Source: Anadara kagoshimensis (taxonomy: Eukaryota > Mollusca > Bivalvia > Arcoida > Arcidae). From it: DNA of 64,000 nucleotides. The notes under the pieces were generated by a model. That model made no database searches. It was not told the origin of the DNA and was given only the letters and a program-made list of their open reading frames with translations. Position numbers and translations under genes: made by a program. This document shows, piece after piece, positions 11,201 through 21,250 of the stretch. The stretch's first letter is position 1, and every line of letters begins with the position of its first letter. The stretch lies in contig CM037874.1 in NCBI GenBank assembly GCA_021292105.1, forward strand, positions 41,078,309 to 41,142,308. The letters run 5' to 3'.

Positions 11201-12063
11201 AAATGGGTAATTTTTTATGGTGAATAAAACATCTTTCCTAAAAAGAATCTCATATTTTCTGTTGCAATTACTTTGAGGTTTACCCCATTGTTTCATAGAT
11301 CGACTGGACTATACAACACTGGACATTTTACTCTACATTTCAAATAAGGCATTCATACTTACATAATTTAGTTTACATTATGGGTTATGGGGTTATACGT
11401 GGATTGGGTTTTAAAATTAGTATTTTCTATTTAGCTTCATTCGAGTCAAACTCATTTTTCATCAGAAATTTAGCAATAGATTTAGGATAGTCCCATGTGA
11501 AATTTAATTCTGCTTACACTTTCAAATAAAAAATAACCGATAATGATAAAATTAACGGATGGTCAATGACAAAATATAACAAGAAATAATCTTTCAGATA
11601 AATGTATAATAAATTCACTAACCTATCATCATTCTCCATTTGTAATTGCGTATCGACGTTGTCATGAGTAACGGTAACTCCATTTTCTAAATTTGCCATC
11701 ATTAACGGAAGTGCTTCTACGTCATAACAGTCATTGCAGTCAGACAAAGATGTTGTCGTTGATACTACCATTTCTGTATCTTCGGTGTCGGAATTATCCT
11801 TAATTTCTTTTTCAATCTGTTCATGATCCTTTTGCAAGGTTTTTAATTCGTTCATTTTCTTACTTTCCAAGTCATCATCAAAACCATTAGATGATACTTC
11901 ACTTGATGAATATTATTTTCAAGCCAATTATGGCGTGGAAACTCTTGAATCAATCGCTCCATCCCATCAGTAGAATCCTCCAAAGATTATAAAATCATAG
12001 TTTTCGATTTGTGATTCTGCCGTCTGCGTTTGGGAGGTAATATCGTCGGAAGGTCCTCTCCAT
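2225..12063 (-). CDS. MYND zinc-finger, Gln-rich protein gene (at least six exons, 5' end missing)
   Basis: Six exons can be joined on the minus strand: 12063-11623, 9774-9635, 8707-5916, 5307-5096, 4305-4117 and 2272-2225. All junctions are GT-AG, with phases 2, 1, 1, 0 and 0 that agree from exon to exon once the frame breaks are allowed for. The product is about 1270 residues: an acidic Ser/Thr-rich N-terminus, a charged coiled coil, long Gln/His/Asn tracts, and a complete C-terminal MYND finger. MYND fingers are protein-interaction modules, common in transcriptional co-regulators, that bind short proline-containing peptides; a nuclear regulatory role is inference. I do not recognise the family: there is no SAND, SET, PHD or bromodomain in the visible part, which argues against DEAF1, SMYD and ZMYND8/11. 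The sequence carries five apparent frame disruptions (near 11983, 11908, 7850, 7253, 6080) but no isolated nonsense codon, so it is either a live gene with assembly indels or a young pseudogene. The first exon(s) were not found. Confidence 0.8.
2590..3200 (-). repeat. two diverged direct copies containing A-family ends
   Basis: A segment of ~145 bases is found at about 2595-2740 and again at 3055-3200, with shared blocks such as CCATTGAGTTT, TTACAAGATGAAACAT and CTCTTAACACAATCC. Each ends in the minus-orientation terminus of repeat family A (CATACCGGT then AGCAAAGTAAAA). A plus-oriented A fragment (2770-2890) lies between them. All are in the last intron of the MYND gene. Confidence 0.7.
3440..3830 (+). 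repeat. repeat A copy whose 3' end is a 49/98 bp tandem array
   Basis: The copy starts with the family's GGAGCACCCGGCCTCACTTC block. Its terminal ~49 bases (ACTTTGCTTCTGGATTGTGA through GGATTAGTATGTTTG) are then repeated six times. Alternate units differ in the same positions (GATACGAAC versus GATACGGAC; CTGGATT versus CTTGATT), so a 98 bp pair was amplified. Confidence 0.85.
3838..4095 (+). repeat. repeat family B copy
   Basis: It shares an ordered set of blocks with the copies at 23420 and 47700: GATATCATAAGCCCAG, GTATTGCCTTATGTGAATTT, then TTTTGGTCCAAGCACTACTG and a tail ending near CAAGTTTAGTAAC. There is no coding capacity. It immediately follows a plus-strand A copy and ends ~20 bases from the 4117 donor. 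Confidence 0.7.
4117..4305 (-). CDS. exon with first six zinc ligands of the MYND finger
   Basis: The exon is 189 bases, or 63 codons, phase 0 on both sides, with acceptor CCAACAG before ACT-AAG and donor CCAG/GTAGGT. After a polar stretch starting TKPMEQHATNIKNG it reads CILCRKYALYLCSGC and then WYCSPQC. This gives C-x2-C-x7-C-x2-C-x5-C-x3-C, the first six ligands of a MYND finger. The seventh and eighth lie in the exon at 2225-2272. A copy of dispersed repeat B ends within the intron just downstream, at about 4095. Confidence 0.85.
4795..5010 (-). repeat. repeat family A copy, minus orientation
   Basis: Diverged copy with the blocks AGTGAGGCC, GGAAGGATAAGCGCC, GCTAGG and GAACTATGGGACGT in family order. 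It lies in an intron of the MYND gene. Confidence 0.65.
5096..5307 (-). CDS. internal exon, Gln/Ser-rich linker
   Basis: The exon is 212 bases, with acceptor TATTTTAAAG and donor ATGCAG/GTAAAC. It opens with two bases that complete a Gly codon begun in the upstream exon and ends in phase 0. The product includes VMNNTSADCLQRQIVHRT and QHIQSQNMIVQTSSG, a polar, probably disordered linker between the poly-Gln region and the MYND finger. Its entry phase is one reason for believing that the Gln frame, not the Thr frame, is the true frame at the end of the preceding exon. Confidence 0.75.
5847..5908. repeat. (ACT)n(AAT)n microsatellite beside a splice donor
   Basis: Runs of ACT and then AAT on the plus strand, in the intron beginning within ~10 bases of the donor at 5915. 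Length variation here could affect splicing; that is inference. Confidence 0.9.
5916..8707 (-). CDS. large central exon: coiled coil and Gln-rich region, three frame breaks
   Basis: The 2.79 kb exon starts after TATATTTAG at 8708 and ends at GAAG/GTAAAT. The first ~280 codons are acidic and Ser/Pro-rich and finish in a charged heptad-like helix (KHLKEFKQLELLAERKAKER followed by ELLLDLRRQKAELIQKL). The remainder is rich in Gln, His, Asn and Ser, with poly-Gln coded by mixed CAA/CAG. The frame changes three times: near 7850 (one base short in an A run, minus-strand sense), near 7253 (one base short in a T run) and near 6080 (inside an AAC/CAA tract). The first two resolve with one added base, and the third with two added or one removed. 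The net change restores the phase required by the next exon. Shadow ORFs on the plus strand are ignored. Confidence 0.75.
6000..6090 (-). repeat. coding CAA/CAG and AAC trinucleotide tract
   Basis: Within the large exon, minus-strand CAA/CAG repeats encode about eighteen Gln residues, preceded by AAC (Asn) repeats. The only irregularity in phase is an AACAC step near 6078-6082, where the natural reading changes from Asn/Thr to Gln. After it the Gln frame runs to the donor through QIMRDRDGQKIEG. Such tracts are prone to replication slippage and to assembly error. Confidence 0.8.
9635..9774 (-). CDS. internal exon, acidic
   Basis: The exon is 140 bases, with acceptor TATTAATTAG/ATTACATC and donor CCGG/GTATGT. 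Read from the phase-2 donor upstream it gives LHHTEDMIGDSTSQM and then an Asp/Glu-rich segment ending DATEP, leaving phase 1 for the exon at 8707. An alternative acceptor 14 bases downstream (CATACAG at 9761) would break the phase, so the 9774 start is preferred. No domain is recognised. Confidence 0.65.
9800..11600. other. intron of the MYND gene, no other feature seen
   Basis: AT-rich sequence between the exons at 9774 and 11623. I see no open frame, repeat array or SINE in it. Confidence 0.6.
11623..12063 (-). CDS. earliest recognised exon, two compensating frame breaks
   Basis: The acceptor is GACTACTTTCAG and the donor GATAG/GTTAGT. The natural reading runs through three frames: GPSDDITSQTQTAESQIENY, then EDSTDGMERLIQEFPRHNWL, then SSNGFDDDLESKKMNELKTL and an acidic Thr/Ser/Asp stretch. 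The changes fall near 11983 (one base too many in a T run, minus-strand sense) and near 11908 (one base too few). They compensate, so the exon length already fits both neighbouring phases, but reading straight through meets stops. It enters in phase 2, so at least one more coding exon lies upstream. Confidence 0.6.
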
Positions 12064-12099
12064 CTGAAAGTAGTCAAAATTATTGAATTTCATTATAAA

Positions 12100-13010
12100 C
12101 CAAATTCATTAATACATTTACAGAAAAACTTTCATGTACTAATATATAATGGACAATCATAAAGCAATTGTTTAAAACATTTAGGATATAGTAAAGTTAG
12201 AAAGATGTTCATGTAAATGTTTGTTTTAAAGGATTCAATAAGCAGTTTTAAAACATTGTTATTTTGTTTTCCTTCACCGTGTCTTTCACATTACTACTAT
12301 ACTTAGCACATACTCAATAGCTAAGCCGCTTTAGGTCTAATGCCGTTAATTACATTTCAACTTGTAAAATGCCATCCTGTGATGTCATAATGCTGCTAGA
12401 TTTCAATGTTGTAAATTGGAATTTTTTATCTGAAAATATGACCTTGACAATAACTAAAGTGAATAACAACACACAACAATAAACGAACGAAACAAGATAA
12501 ACAAGACAAGATAAACAAAAATTTGTTATTGGATGTACTTTTGATTTGTTTTGTCCTATCTGGAACAAAACGTGCATTCTACTAGTAGCTGAAAACACGT
12601 GTGTACTAATGACGTGTGGGTGTGTAATTCATTGAACTGTAATATTAGTTGAACTGATAATATTTTTTGTACTTTTGATTCATCTACACGTTTTCACAAT
12701 GACTGTCATATTTAGAAATGCAAGTAATTTTAGACATGTTATAAAACAAAGTAAATGCCACATTGAAATCGAACAGATTTAACTTCTTTCTTTATAAATC
12801 CTTATGCTACGTCGTATTTTGTTTAAGGCAAGCAGACTGTTGTTAGGGAAAAGGGTAAAACAAACAACGGGATAAAATGGTCACCCACACTTCCGCCCGG
12901 TAGCGGAAATAAGTGACATATTGGGGTCAAGTTCAAAAAGCGTTGCTGAAATAAACATCTGAAGTGTGATTGTTCGCAAATGAATCTTGGGACTTGGGGG
13001 TATACTTCTA
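12100..13010. other. probable upstream intron or flank of the MYND gene
   Basis: No exon with the required phase-2 end could be identified with confidence. The minus-strand frame at 12350-12598 is hydrophobic and low in complexity, and lacks a convincing splice context. Confidence 0.45.
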
Positions 13011-13015
13011 CTCAC

Positions 13016-13062
13016 CTTGAAACAAGGCATAGTTTTAGATATAAATGGACCTTCCTAAACAC
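13016..13062 (-). other. possible upstream exon end (strong donor)
   Basis: On the minus strand TTTCAAG/GTGAGTAG is a near-consensus splice donor at 13016/13015, preceded by an ATG that reads MPCFK. It lies about 950 bases upstream of the first recognised MYND-gene exon on the same strand and could be its 5' or first exon. The phase (0) does not match the phase 2 needed at 12063, so either another exon intervenes or this is untranslated leader. The left boundary is arbitrary. Confidence 0.3.
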
Positions 13063-13839
13063 GCAAGAACAAAATACTGTATACGTTATCTTTCCCTGCT
13101 TATCAGTGAAACATGTTTGAACTATGCACTACTATCTGTCTCACTGCTTGTGTTACAAGGTAAGCTAGCCGGAGATAATCAACAACTTTAAGGTCACCTA
13201 TTTAACACTAAGATAACGGCGTCCTAATTCATAAAACACAGTAGTCCTGTTTAAAATATTTAAATTTGATTCACTTTACAACGGTTCAGGTAGTTTTAGG
13301 TCTAATTGTGTTCATAACTGATAACTCTACTAATATTTTCGCGGCCCTTTATTTTCGCGAACGTTTAGCCTAATGAATGGTGGCGACGTTTTGAGTTAGC
13401 GTTTAAGTTTTTTTTCCTAAACCATATATTTCCTTTATTGGACAATAAACGATTTTTGTATAGTTCGTGAATTATTAGACAAAGACATGAATTCAAAAAA
13501 TAAACCTGCTAATTTTTATAAGTTAGAGACGGAGGTGTTAAATACCGTTACATCAACATAAATTGCCATGTTTATGAATATTTGATGAACTAGAAATTTC
13601 CAATTATTAATTTTTAACCTTTTATTACACTTTCTCTGAAATTCAAGATTGGTGAGGTGGCATAAGCTTTTGGTCATCTAGTATTACCCAAGTCATCAAA
13701 ACTCAAGGAAGAACGCCTAGATATTTTCAGTATCTTAAATAAACATGCTTTCGTGGATTATATTGATATTAATTATTATATCAGCTACATAATTTCATGG
13801 TTTCATGTTTATTTAATCCTGAGTTTTCTTTCACGGTGG

Positions 13840-14155
13840 TGGGTCTAGTTAGCTCGACAAGTGGTGCTTACTCTTCCAGAGCACCCAGCCTCACTTTCGT
13901 AATGGCAGTTCGCGTGTTTAACTGAATTTGCTAGTTATTGCTTAGTTTTTTGGGATTGTGATTTGGACCGATATGTCTGTGTATGATTTGTACAATGTTA
14001 GATATTTAGATTCTGTATTATCATTTATTGTACATGTTTTGAGAATTTGAAATATTTGAATGTTTACACATTTGGCTCAAGCATTACTGTTGACGAAGTT
14101 CATTCCGAAACGGCAGTCTAGTACCGCGAAATAATAATAGGTTTAGTAATAAAAA
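13840..14155 (+). repeat. A copy followed by a B-family tail
   Basis: A-family blocks (GTGGTGCTTACTCTTCCAGA, AGCACCCAGCCTCACTT, GGGATTGTGATTTGGAC) run to ~14000. B-family sequence at 14065-14150 follows (AAGCATTACTGTTGACGAAG, AACGGCAGTCTAGTACCG). The same A-then-B order occurs at 3440-4095. Confidence 0.65.
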
Positions 14156-14279
14156 CGTGTAATTTGTATTAATATTTATTAAATCTATTGGTAGAGCTCA
14201 TGTAGAGTGACAAGAACCACTTGCCACACATTGTAGGACTTATAAAATGTATAATATTATATAAGGACTTTGTACAACG

Positions 14280-14510
14280 AAGGAGGTTGCTTGCAAATCA
14301 ATTGTTGACTCAGGGTTATTGCAAGCCTAGGCTTATCAAGGCCCTCAAAAATTTATGGCTGTCATCACAGTATTATTGATAAGTTTGATGTCTCTGTGTT
14401 TAGGATTGCCCTGGATATATTTGTCGTCCTCTAGTCCCAGGTTCCAAAGTTTTTACTTTGCTTCTGGATTGTGATTCGGACATGGATTAGTATGTTTGTT
14501 TTTGATTTAT
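14280..14510 (+). repeat. repeat family A copy with internal deletion
   Basis: The 5' blocks (TTGCAAGCCTAGGCTTATCA, GATGTCTCTGTG, GCCCTGGATATATTTG) run directly into the 3' end (AAAGTTTTTACTTTGCTTCT), with the CCGGCCTCACTTCC middle missing. Confidence 0.7.
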
Positions 14511-15239
14511 AATATTTAAACTATTTAATATTCATGTTTTTGTTTATAAGTTATTTGTTTTGATAATTGGTCAATTTAATTATAATAGGGTGTTGCAGAG
14601 AGATGGAGCCGCTTGCCACAGATTTAAGAACTTCTAAAAAGTATAAAATGATATATAACATTTAAACTATTCAATATTCATTTTCTATTTGTGATATTGT
14701 TTAAAAGTAATTTGTTTTTTATATTTGGTCAATCTGTTTATAGGAGGGTGCTGCAGAGTAAGAGAAGCCATTTGCCACACACGAGCTTTTATTCTGTAAA
14801 TGGTATATACTAAAATGATGAAGTAACATTCATTGTTCATGCAATATTGTTTAAATGTATTTTGCTTTGATAAATCTATTGATAAGAGGAAAATTTAGTC
14901 GATGAAATTTTCATTATTTGTTCGTTTGATATTGTGTAAGCAATTTGGTCAGCTATTTCGGAAAGATTGCTGTAGAGTAATGAAGCCAATTGCCACACAC
15001 GGGAGCACTTATTCTGTAAATGCTACATACTAAAAAGGTGTAATAACATTTATTGTCTATGTGATATTATTTACACGTAATTTGCTCTAATATATCTAGA
15101 GAGTGCTAGACATGTGAGGACTTATTGTGTAAATATGCTAGATATTTAGTCGATGTAATATTCATTATTTGTTTTTTCGTTATTGTTTATATGTCTCTTG
15201 ATCAAATTATTTATAGACAGACAATTCCTCACCAGTAGT

Positions 15240-15485
15240 CACAGAAATTGTGAAATCAAAATTTATTTTTCAAGATGTTAGAAAGAGATCCAAAGGACCA
15301 AAATATATTTTATACTCAATTAAGCTAAGGAAATACTTTGCATGAGGGGGTATACCTTAGTCTTTGAGGATTTTAGATTTTAACGAAAGCAAATATAGAC
15401 AATAGCATAGCATATTTCTGACAATAATACACAACTAATGCCTACCGAGTTTGTGATATCCTCGGGGACACATCCACCAGTAGAG
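15240..15485 (-). repeat. repeat family B copy, minus orientation
   Basis: Contains AGCTAAGGAAATACTTTGCA, TGAGGGGGTATACCTTAG and GATATCCTCGGGGAC, the reverse complement of the B blocks seen at 23420-23675. Confidence 0.65.
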
Positions 15486-16929
15486 GTTTAAATGACATAT
15501 TATACCAGTTTTAATTATATATCAATCTTATCGATAGAAGTCACACAGAGAGATAGGAACCCCTTGCCTCACATGTGAGGATTTATTATATAGAATTATT
15601 AGATTTTTAGACTGTGTATTATTCAGTATTTGTTTGTGTGATTCTGTTAAATATAAAAAGTAATTAATCATTTTTTCAATCTCTTGATAAAGAGCACACA
15701 GAGTTTAAGGTGCCTCTTGCCACACATGCGACTTATTGTGTACAATGTTAGATATTTACTGTGTTAATATTCATTATTTGTTTGCATGGTTTTGTTAGTA
15801 TGTAAGTAATAATTGATTGTATCAGTTTACTGATAGAGATCACACAGAGAGATAGGATCCAATTGCCACACATTTAAGGACTAGTAATTTGTAAAAATGT
15901 TAGATATTTAAGACTATGTAGTATTATTCATTATTGGTTGTGATATTATAAATATGTAATTTAAAATCGATAATTTATCAACTTATTGACAGAAGTCACA
16001 CAGAAATAGGGCCGTGAGGATATACTGTATAGACATAGTCTATATTAAAGACCATGTTATATTCATTATTTGTTTGTGTGCGATATAATAAACTTGTCAT
16101 TTGTGGTTGACATTTGATCAAACTTTGCTAGAAGTCAAAACGACTTATTGCAATTTATATTTGATGAATATATTTGTAGTTATTTTCTCCGTTCCTCCGA
16201 AAATAAATATTTTCTTGACTAACTATGCAAATAAAACACAAACAATTAAAATAGGATGCCTAGTTGCAAGCTCTTTATATATTTATATATCCACAAACAT
16301 GATTATACAATATTAAAGAAACATTTGTTTAAAATATTTAAAGCATAGTACATATAGAGTACAAGGGAAAAAATAATAAAGGGGAAAGGGCAGGGTGGGT
16401 TTTTGCCCCCTTTTTCCACGCCTGGATTCCCTATCTGAATCAGAGTGAGACATACTCTCAGCTTGCAACCGGTTCAAATAACTTAAAAACACGCGTGTTA
16501 CTTATATACCCTACCCAGAAAAGCGTGCAGTAATATACAACACGGAATCAACCACCCGTGAAAATATTCAATCACGAGTGAAAATCTTCGTATACGATAA
16601 AAACGAATAAGCTCCGAAAGTAAATTTAAATATTCATAGAACGTAAAGAAATGAATTAATAGCAGCCATTTTCCATGCATGAAAGGATTTAATGCGTAAA
16701 AATGTCCGATATTTATAATGTGTATTATAATTTATTTGTTTTTGTGTTATTGTGTAATTAATATTTTACTAGTATATTGATAAAGGAAATAAGAAAAAAA
16801 TAAGCACAAGGTTGTCATTTAACATATACGTTAATGGCGTTCTTACTTCCTTAATTGCGGCTAATAATATAAGATATACACGGGATAAATCATTAAAGTC
16901 AGTTATAAAAATATTCTATAATACACACG

Positions 16930-17035
16930 TGGCGGTTGTAGCTAGCTGGTTACACTTCCGAGTACCCAGCCTCACTTCCCAGGTGAAAGGTCACGGTGTT
17001 GGATTGTGATTTTGACATTGGTTTTTTGTTTGTTT
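16930..17035 (+). repeat. short repeat family A fragment
   Basis: GGCGGTTGTAGCTAGCTGG, CCGAGTACCCAGCCTCACTT and GGATTGTGATTTTGACA are in family order. A minus-oriented terminus occurs nearby at 17318-17395. Confidence 0.6.
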
Positions 17036-17934
17036 TTTATACTCTTGTCCGGTAAAACGGGGAATGTCTGAATACGCGTCTAGATGAGACAAATTCCGGT
17101 GTTTTTAAGAATGCGTTTGTTTTTATCATGTTTTACGCATTTTGTTAATATTTAGAAGTTTATAGTTTTTCTATAGACTTTCATGAATCAGTGAGTCAGG
17201 GGGCTTTGTCTCTTGTATTGTATATGATGTAAAATCGAAAATATAAGTAAAAAAGAAATACACTTTTCAAAAACGATCAATTAACTTTTTACAGTTTTCA
17301 AGGATACTCTCTAAATCAATAATCTAATCCATGTCCGAATCAAAATCCAGAAGCAAAGTAAAAACTTTGGAACTGACAAGTTAGGTTAGACACGTGAAAT
17401 AAAATAATAAATAATAAATCTAAGGTATATAAACTGCTATTTTTTGTGTCAGATATAATCTATAATATATTTGTTCTTTTTATCTTTTACTCCTTTGTTT
17501 GGTTTTAATTTTAAGCGTCAGGGTTTTGTAAATTCTGAATCTACTACTTTAAATATGCACAACAAATTTATGGATTTCACTCCTGAGTGAATAATATATT
17601 TACGCTCAGTATTTGATACATCGTTTGGATAATTCCACGTAACATTTTGCAATATTAATAATACATGCATGCTAAATGTAAGCCGAGTGACAAATAAACT
17701 ATTAACAAAACCAAAAACCTGGGCTTTGATTGTTGTAATTTTAAAATGAAATCCAAAGATATATGACACGAATATATATATTTTATATAAACTTTTATAA
17801 AGTTATGACGACCTATTTAACCGGGGCACGTTATTTTTGGAGTAAAGTGGTGCATTGGAGTGTTTCACTTATTTAGAAACGATTAGTTCAAGTATGGAAT
17901 TGGAAACCAAATTGACCTTTGAAAGCAAACTGAC

Positions 17935-18225
17935 AAACTTTTTTTACACACGTGAGACACGTAAACTTTCACCTGGGGAGTGAAACCGAGTGCTCCAGAA
18001 AGGTGAGCACCTGCTGTTTAGCTAGCTACACCCGTCACGTGTGTAATCAAAATTGTATGAAAGGAACATGGAACTATGAGACGTCAATTATATCCAGGGC
18101 AATCCTGCACACAGAGACATCAAACTTATCAACTTGTTTTAGGGCCTTGATAGGCCTAGGCTTGCAATATCCGAGGGTCAACAATTTATTTGTAAGCAGC
18201 CTGCTTCGTTGTGCAAATGATACTA
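17935..18225 (-). repeat. repeat family A copy, minus orientation
   Basis: CCTGGGGAGTGAAACCGAGT, GTTTAGCTAGCTACACCCG, ATATCCAGGGCAATCC, AGAGACATCAAACTTATCAA and GGCCTAGGCTTGCAATATC appear in order. The open frame across it is incidental. Confidence 0.75.
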
Positions 18226-18553
18226 TTGTGTGTATGCTTTATGGAGGTGGGGTTAATTGTTGTTTTTGGTAACAGATGGTTGTTAGACACATTATAATGC
18301 ATTGATAGCGTTATGTAATTGTGCATGATCAATTGTAAAAATATTCGATTGTCATTGATCAATAAAACGACATAAAGGTTATTGACTTATGTTAAATAAT
18401 ACTATATTATTATACTATAGCTTTCAGAAATAACATGAAAAGCAAGTGAAATACTATCGTTTTTTTAAATAATGATCGTCTAGCAGTTATCAATAAGACC
18501 AGTGATCAATGGGGTTCGCTGCTGTACCACGTGGTCAATACCTCTTGACGTTT

Positions 18554-19068
18554 GTGCAGAATGTTTTAGAACGCGTTAACGTCGCAAAACAATTTAAAAC
18601 TTCACATTTTGTTTTTCTTTCCAATTTCAAATATCGACAAAAGTGCACTTAATCCATGAACGTCACTGCTTCACTGTCACATTAGTGACTATATCGGTTA
18701 TCAAAGATTAAAATGTTATTCTTTTGTGCAGAATGTTTTAGAATACGTTAACGTCGCAAAACAATTTAAAACTTCACATTTTGTTTTTCTTTCCAATTTC
18801 AAATATCGACAAAAGTGCACTTAATCCATGAACGTCACTGCTTCACTGTCACATTAGTGACTATATCGGTTATCAAAGATTAAAATGTTATTCTTTTGTG
18901 CAGAATGTTTTAGAATACGTTAACGTCGCAAAACAATTTAAAACTTCACATTTTGTTTTTCTTTCCAATTTCAAATATCGACAAAAGTGCACTTAATCCA
19001 TGAACGTCACTGCTTCACTGTCACATTAGTGACTATATCAGTTATCAAAGATTAAAATGTTATTCTTT
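18554..19068 (+). repeat. 172 bp tandem repeat, three near-identical units
   Basis: Units begin GTGCAGAATGTTTTAGAA at 18554, 18726 and 18898, an exact 172 bp spacing. They differ at only a few positions (for example ACGCGTT versus ATACGTT). The array ends in AAAATGTTATTCTTTT. No coding frame is conserved. The near identity points to recent amplification. Confidence 0.95.
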
Positions 19069-19563
19069 TAAACAGTAATAGTCTTTTACCAAATTGATAC
19101 GCAAATCATGAGGTCCTTATCTTAGTACTTCATTACTTTTAATAGTATTAGATATTATTTAAAAATGAATAAATAAATACTATGAAAAAATAAAATAATG
19201 CTATTCCAAAGATTATGTACAATCTGACTAACGGGAGTGATAATCCTGTAAATCACGTGGTAATCAATGGACACATGAAACATAAAAGAAATTTGGGGGG
19301 GGGTGATCTTTTTATGCAAAAATGAAATATTTTGCGCGGAAAAGTAATTTCAAATGGCGGAGATGAAACGCGCCTCGTACACTCACAATGATTTGATGAT
19401 ATAATATAACCGAGTGAACAGTGAACTTTTTAGGCGCAGCCGAGACTGATTATTTTCTGTACTGTTCTGTTAACTAAATGCTCTATTTACTGTAAACTGT
19501 TTGTTATTGTAGAGGCAAAAATAAATTAATACAAAAATGCAACACCTGTGCAGCAGACAACTT

Positions 19564-19565
<2 letters not shown>

Positions 19566-19620
<55 letters not shown>
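19566..19620. repeat. (CT)n microsatellite
   Basis: A long uninterrupted CT run directly abuts the 5' end of the SINE that follows. Confidence 0.95.
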
Positions 19621-19625
<5 letters not shown>

Positions 19626-19964
19626 CGGTAGCTCAGTTGGTAGAGTGCTCGCTCCGTAAGTGAGAGGTCGTGGGTTCGATCCCCGACCGGGTGTGAACCA
19701 AGAATTGAAAATGGGTAGTGACAGTTCTTTCGCCAAGCACTCGGCATTACGAAATGAAAGTCACGGTTCTTTCGGATGGGAACTTAAAATAAACGAGGCC
19801 TCGTGTCACGGTGGGCTTGGCACGCTAAAGAACCCTGCTGTATAATGCCATCAGCGCAACGCACAGGCAAAATTTCTGCACCTTCGCCTATAGCTGGCGA
19901 CGTCTCGATATAAGTGACATATTCTTGACTGGGACGTTAAACACCATTACTCAACTCAAATCAA
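19621..19964 (+). mobile_element. tRNA-derived SINE, full-length copy
   Basis: The head is tRNA-like, with an A box GGTAGCTCAGTTGGTAGAGT and a B box GGGTTCGATCCC, but without a pairing acceptor stem, so it is not a tRNA gene. The body (~270 bases) includes GCCAAGCACTCGGCATTACG, AAGAACCCTGCTGTATAATG and a tail TGACTGGGACGTTAAACACC. A second copy in the opposite orientation lies at 62990-63335. It is flanked by CT runs on both sides (the downstream one at 19967-19992). The element would be transcribed by Pol III and mobilised by a LINE. The head-body-tail design matches bivalve tRNA SINEs as I remember them. Confidence 0.9.
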
Positions 19965-19998
<34 letters not shown>

Positions 19999-20004
19999 AA
20001 AAAA

Positions 20005-20480
20005 ACCCCAGTATTTTTGCAATGGCCAAAGCAACAACAAAAGCAAGCTGCAATACAATGAACATGAATGTTATCATTCGAATGTGGCGCAGCATTAAAA
20101 ATAGCAGTTGATAACGAGTATTTTGCAATGGTCAACGCAACAAAAGCAAGCTGCAATAAAATTAACATGAATGTTATCATTCGAATGTGGCACAACATTA
20201 AAAATAGCAGTTGATAACGAGTATTTTGCAATGGTCAACGCAACAAAAGCAAGCTGCAATAAAATTAACATGAATGTTATCATTCGAATGTGGCACAACA
20301 TTAAAAGTAGCAGTTGATAACGAGTATTTTGCAATGGTCAACGCAACAAAAGCAAGCTGCAATAAAATTAACATGAATGTTATCATTCGAATGCGGCACA
20401 ACATTAAAAATAGCAGTTGATAACGAGTATTTTACAATGGCTAACGCAACAAAAGCAAGCTGTAATAAAACGAACACTAT
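20005..20480. repeat. 103 bp tandem repeat, about 4.5 units
   Basis: The unit contains GAGTATTTTGCAATGGTCAA, CGCAACAAAAGCAAGCTGCA and GAATGTTATCATTCGAATGT, with a 103 bp period. Because 103 is not a multiple of three, overlapping open frames appear on the minus strand in successive phases; they are artefacts of the array. The block ATGTTATCATTCGAAT includes an imperfect palindrome. Confidence 0.9.
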
Positions 20481-20984
20481 AAAACAAGAGACAAGATATC
20501 CCCATGATTCAGACCACTGATGATGAAACACAAGTTTGGCGAGCAGATTTAGTCTGTGTTTGTCCGACGTGTTACTTACGAATTGTATCCAATATCCTTA
20601 CACATGAGTTCATGATAATATCTGCATCTTTGTCGCAACAATATCCGTGTTTATAATTATGTAAAAATAATAAGTCAAATTCAGATTCCTGTGGTTAATC
20701 TTCTTCTGACATGTTCAGTTCAAACATTGTATAAAATAGTTTTGGATCGATTACTTTTGGATAATGTTCGAGGCAAGCTGTTTCAGACCTAGTTTGTAGC
20801 GACAGATGGCTTAAACAAAAATGAGCAGACGACTTCAAATAACAATTATATGTGTCTATTTGTATAAAATGAATATAAAAACATTGTAACAAGTGGAAGG
20901 TGTGTCAGAAGTGATGTCCTAACTGTGATAGCGCATGCGTCATCCTGAATCTTCGCGCCAAAACGTTTGTCAGTTCTCTAGCCA

Positions 20985-21250
20985 AGGTCGATGTTTTTGT
21001 TTTTTTTCAATAACTAATTATTTCAAAATTGATCATATTATTACAAATGTTATGGTTATATTTTTACTACGTCACGTGACACAATTAATCAAAAGCAAAT
21101 ATTGATTTACTTAATTTAAATACGAGGCGAGGTCAAAGGTCAATGTTTTTTGGTTTTTTGATAACGAATTATTTAAAATTGATCATATTATTACAAATTT
21201 TGTTATGGTTATATTTCCACTACGTAACGTGACACAATTAACCAAAAAGG
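20985..21250 (+). repeat. ~130 bp direct duplication
   Basis: AAGGTCGATGTTTTTG, AATAACTAATTATTTCAAAA, TTGATCATATTATTACAAAT and CTACGTCACGTGACACAATT recur from about 21133 as a slightly diverged second copy. No coding content is seen. Confidence 0.8.

Larger units (their letters stand above)
14190..16110. repeat. degenerate long-period tandem repeat region
   Basis: Roughly ten diverged units, each containing an AGAGAGATAGGAGCC-like block, TTGCCACACAT, GAGGACTTATTNTGTAAAT, GTTAGATATTTA and ATATTCATTATTTGTTTGTG. Unit length varies, about 110-190 bases. A plus-oriented A copy (14280-14510) and a minus-oriented B copy (15240-15485) sit inside the array. No gene is seen. Confidence 0.6.

Noticed and set aside
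12350..12598. hydrophobic minus-strand frame as an upstream exon
   Set aside because: There is no acceptor/donor pair of the required phase, and the composition is unlike the rest of the gene.
19621..19690. possible functional tRNA gene
   Set aside because: A and B boxes are present but the acceptor arm does not pair and the head continues into a SINE body repeated at 62990-63335.
19956..20531. four staggered short proteins on the minus strand
   Set aside because: They are phase-shifted readings of one 103 bp tandem repeat.
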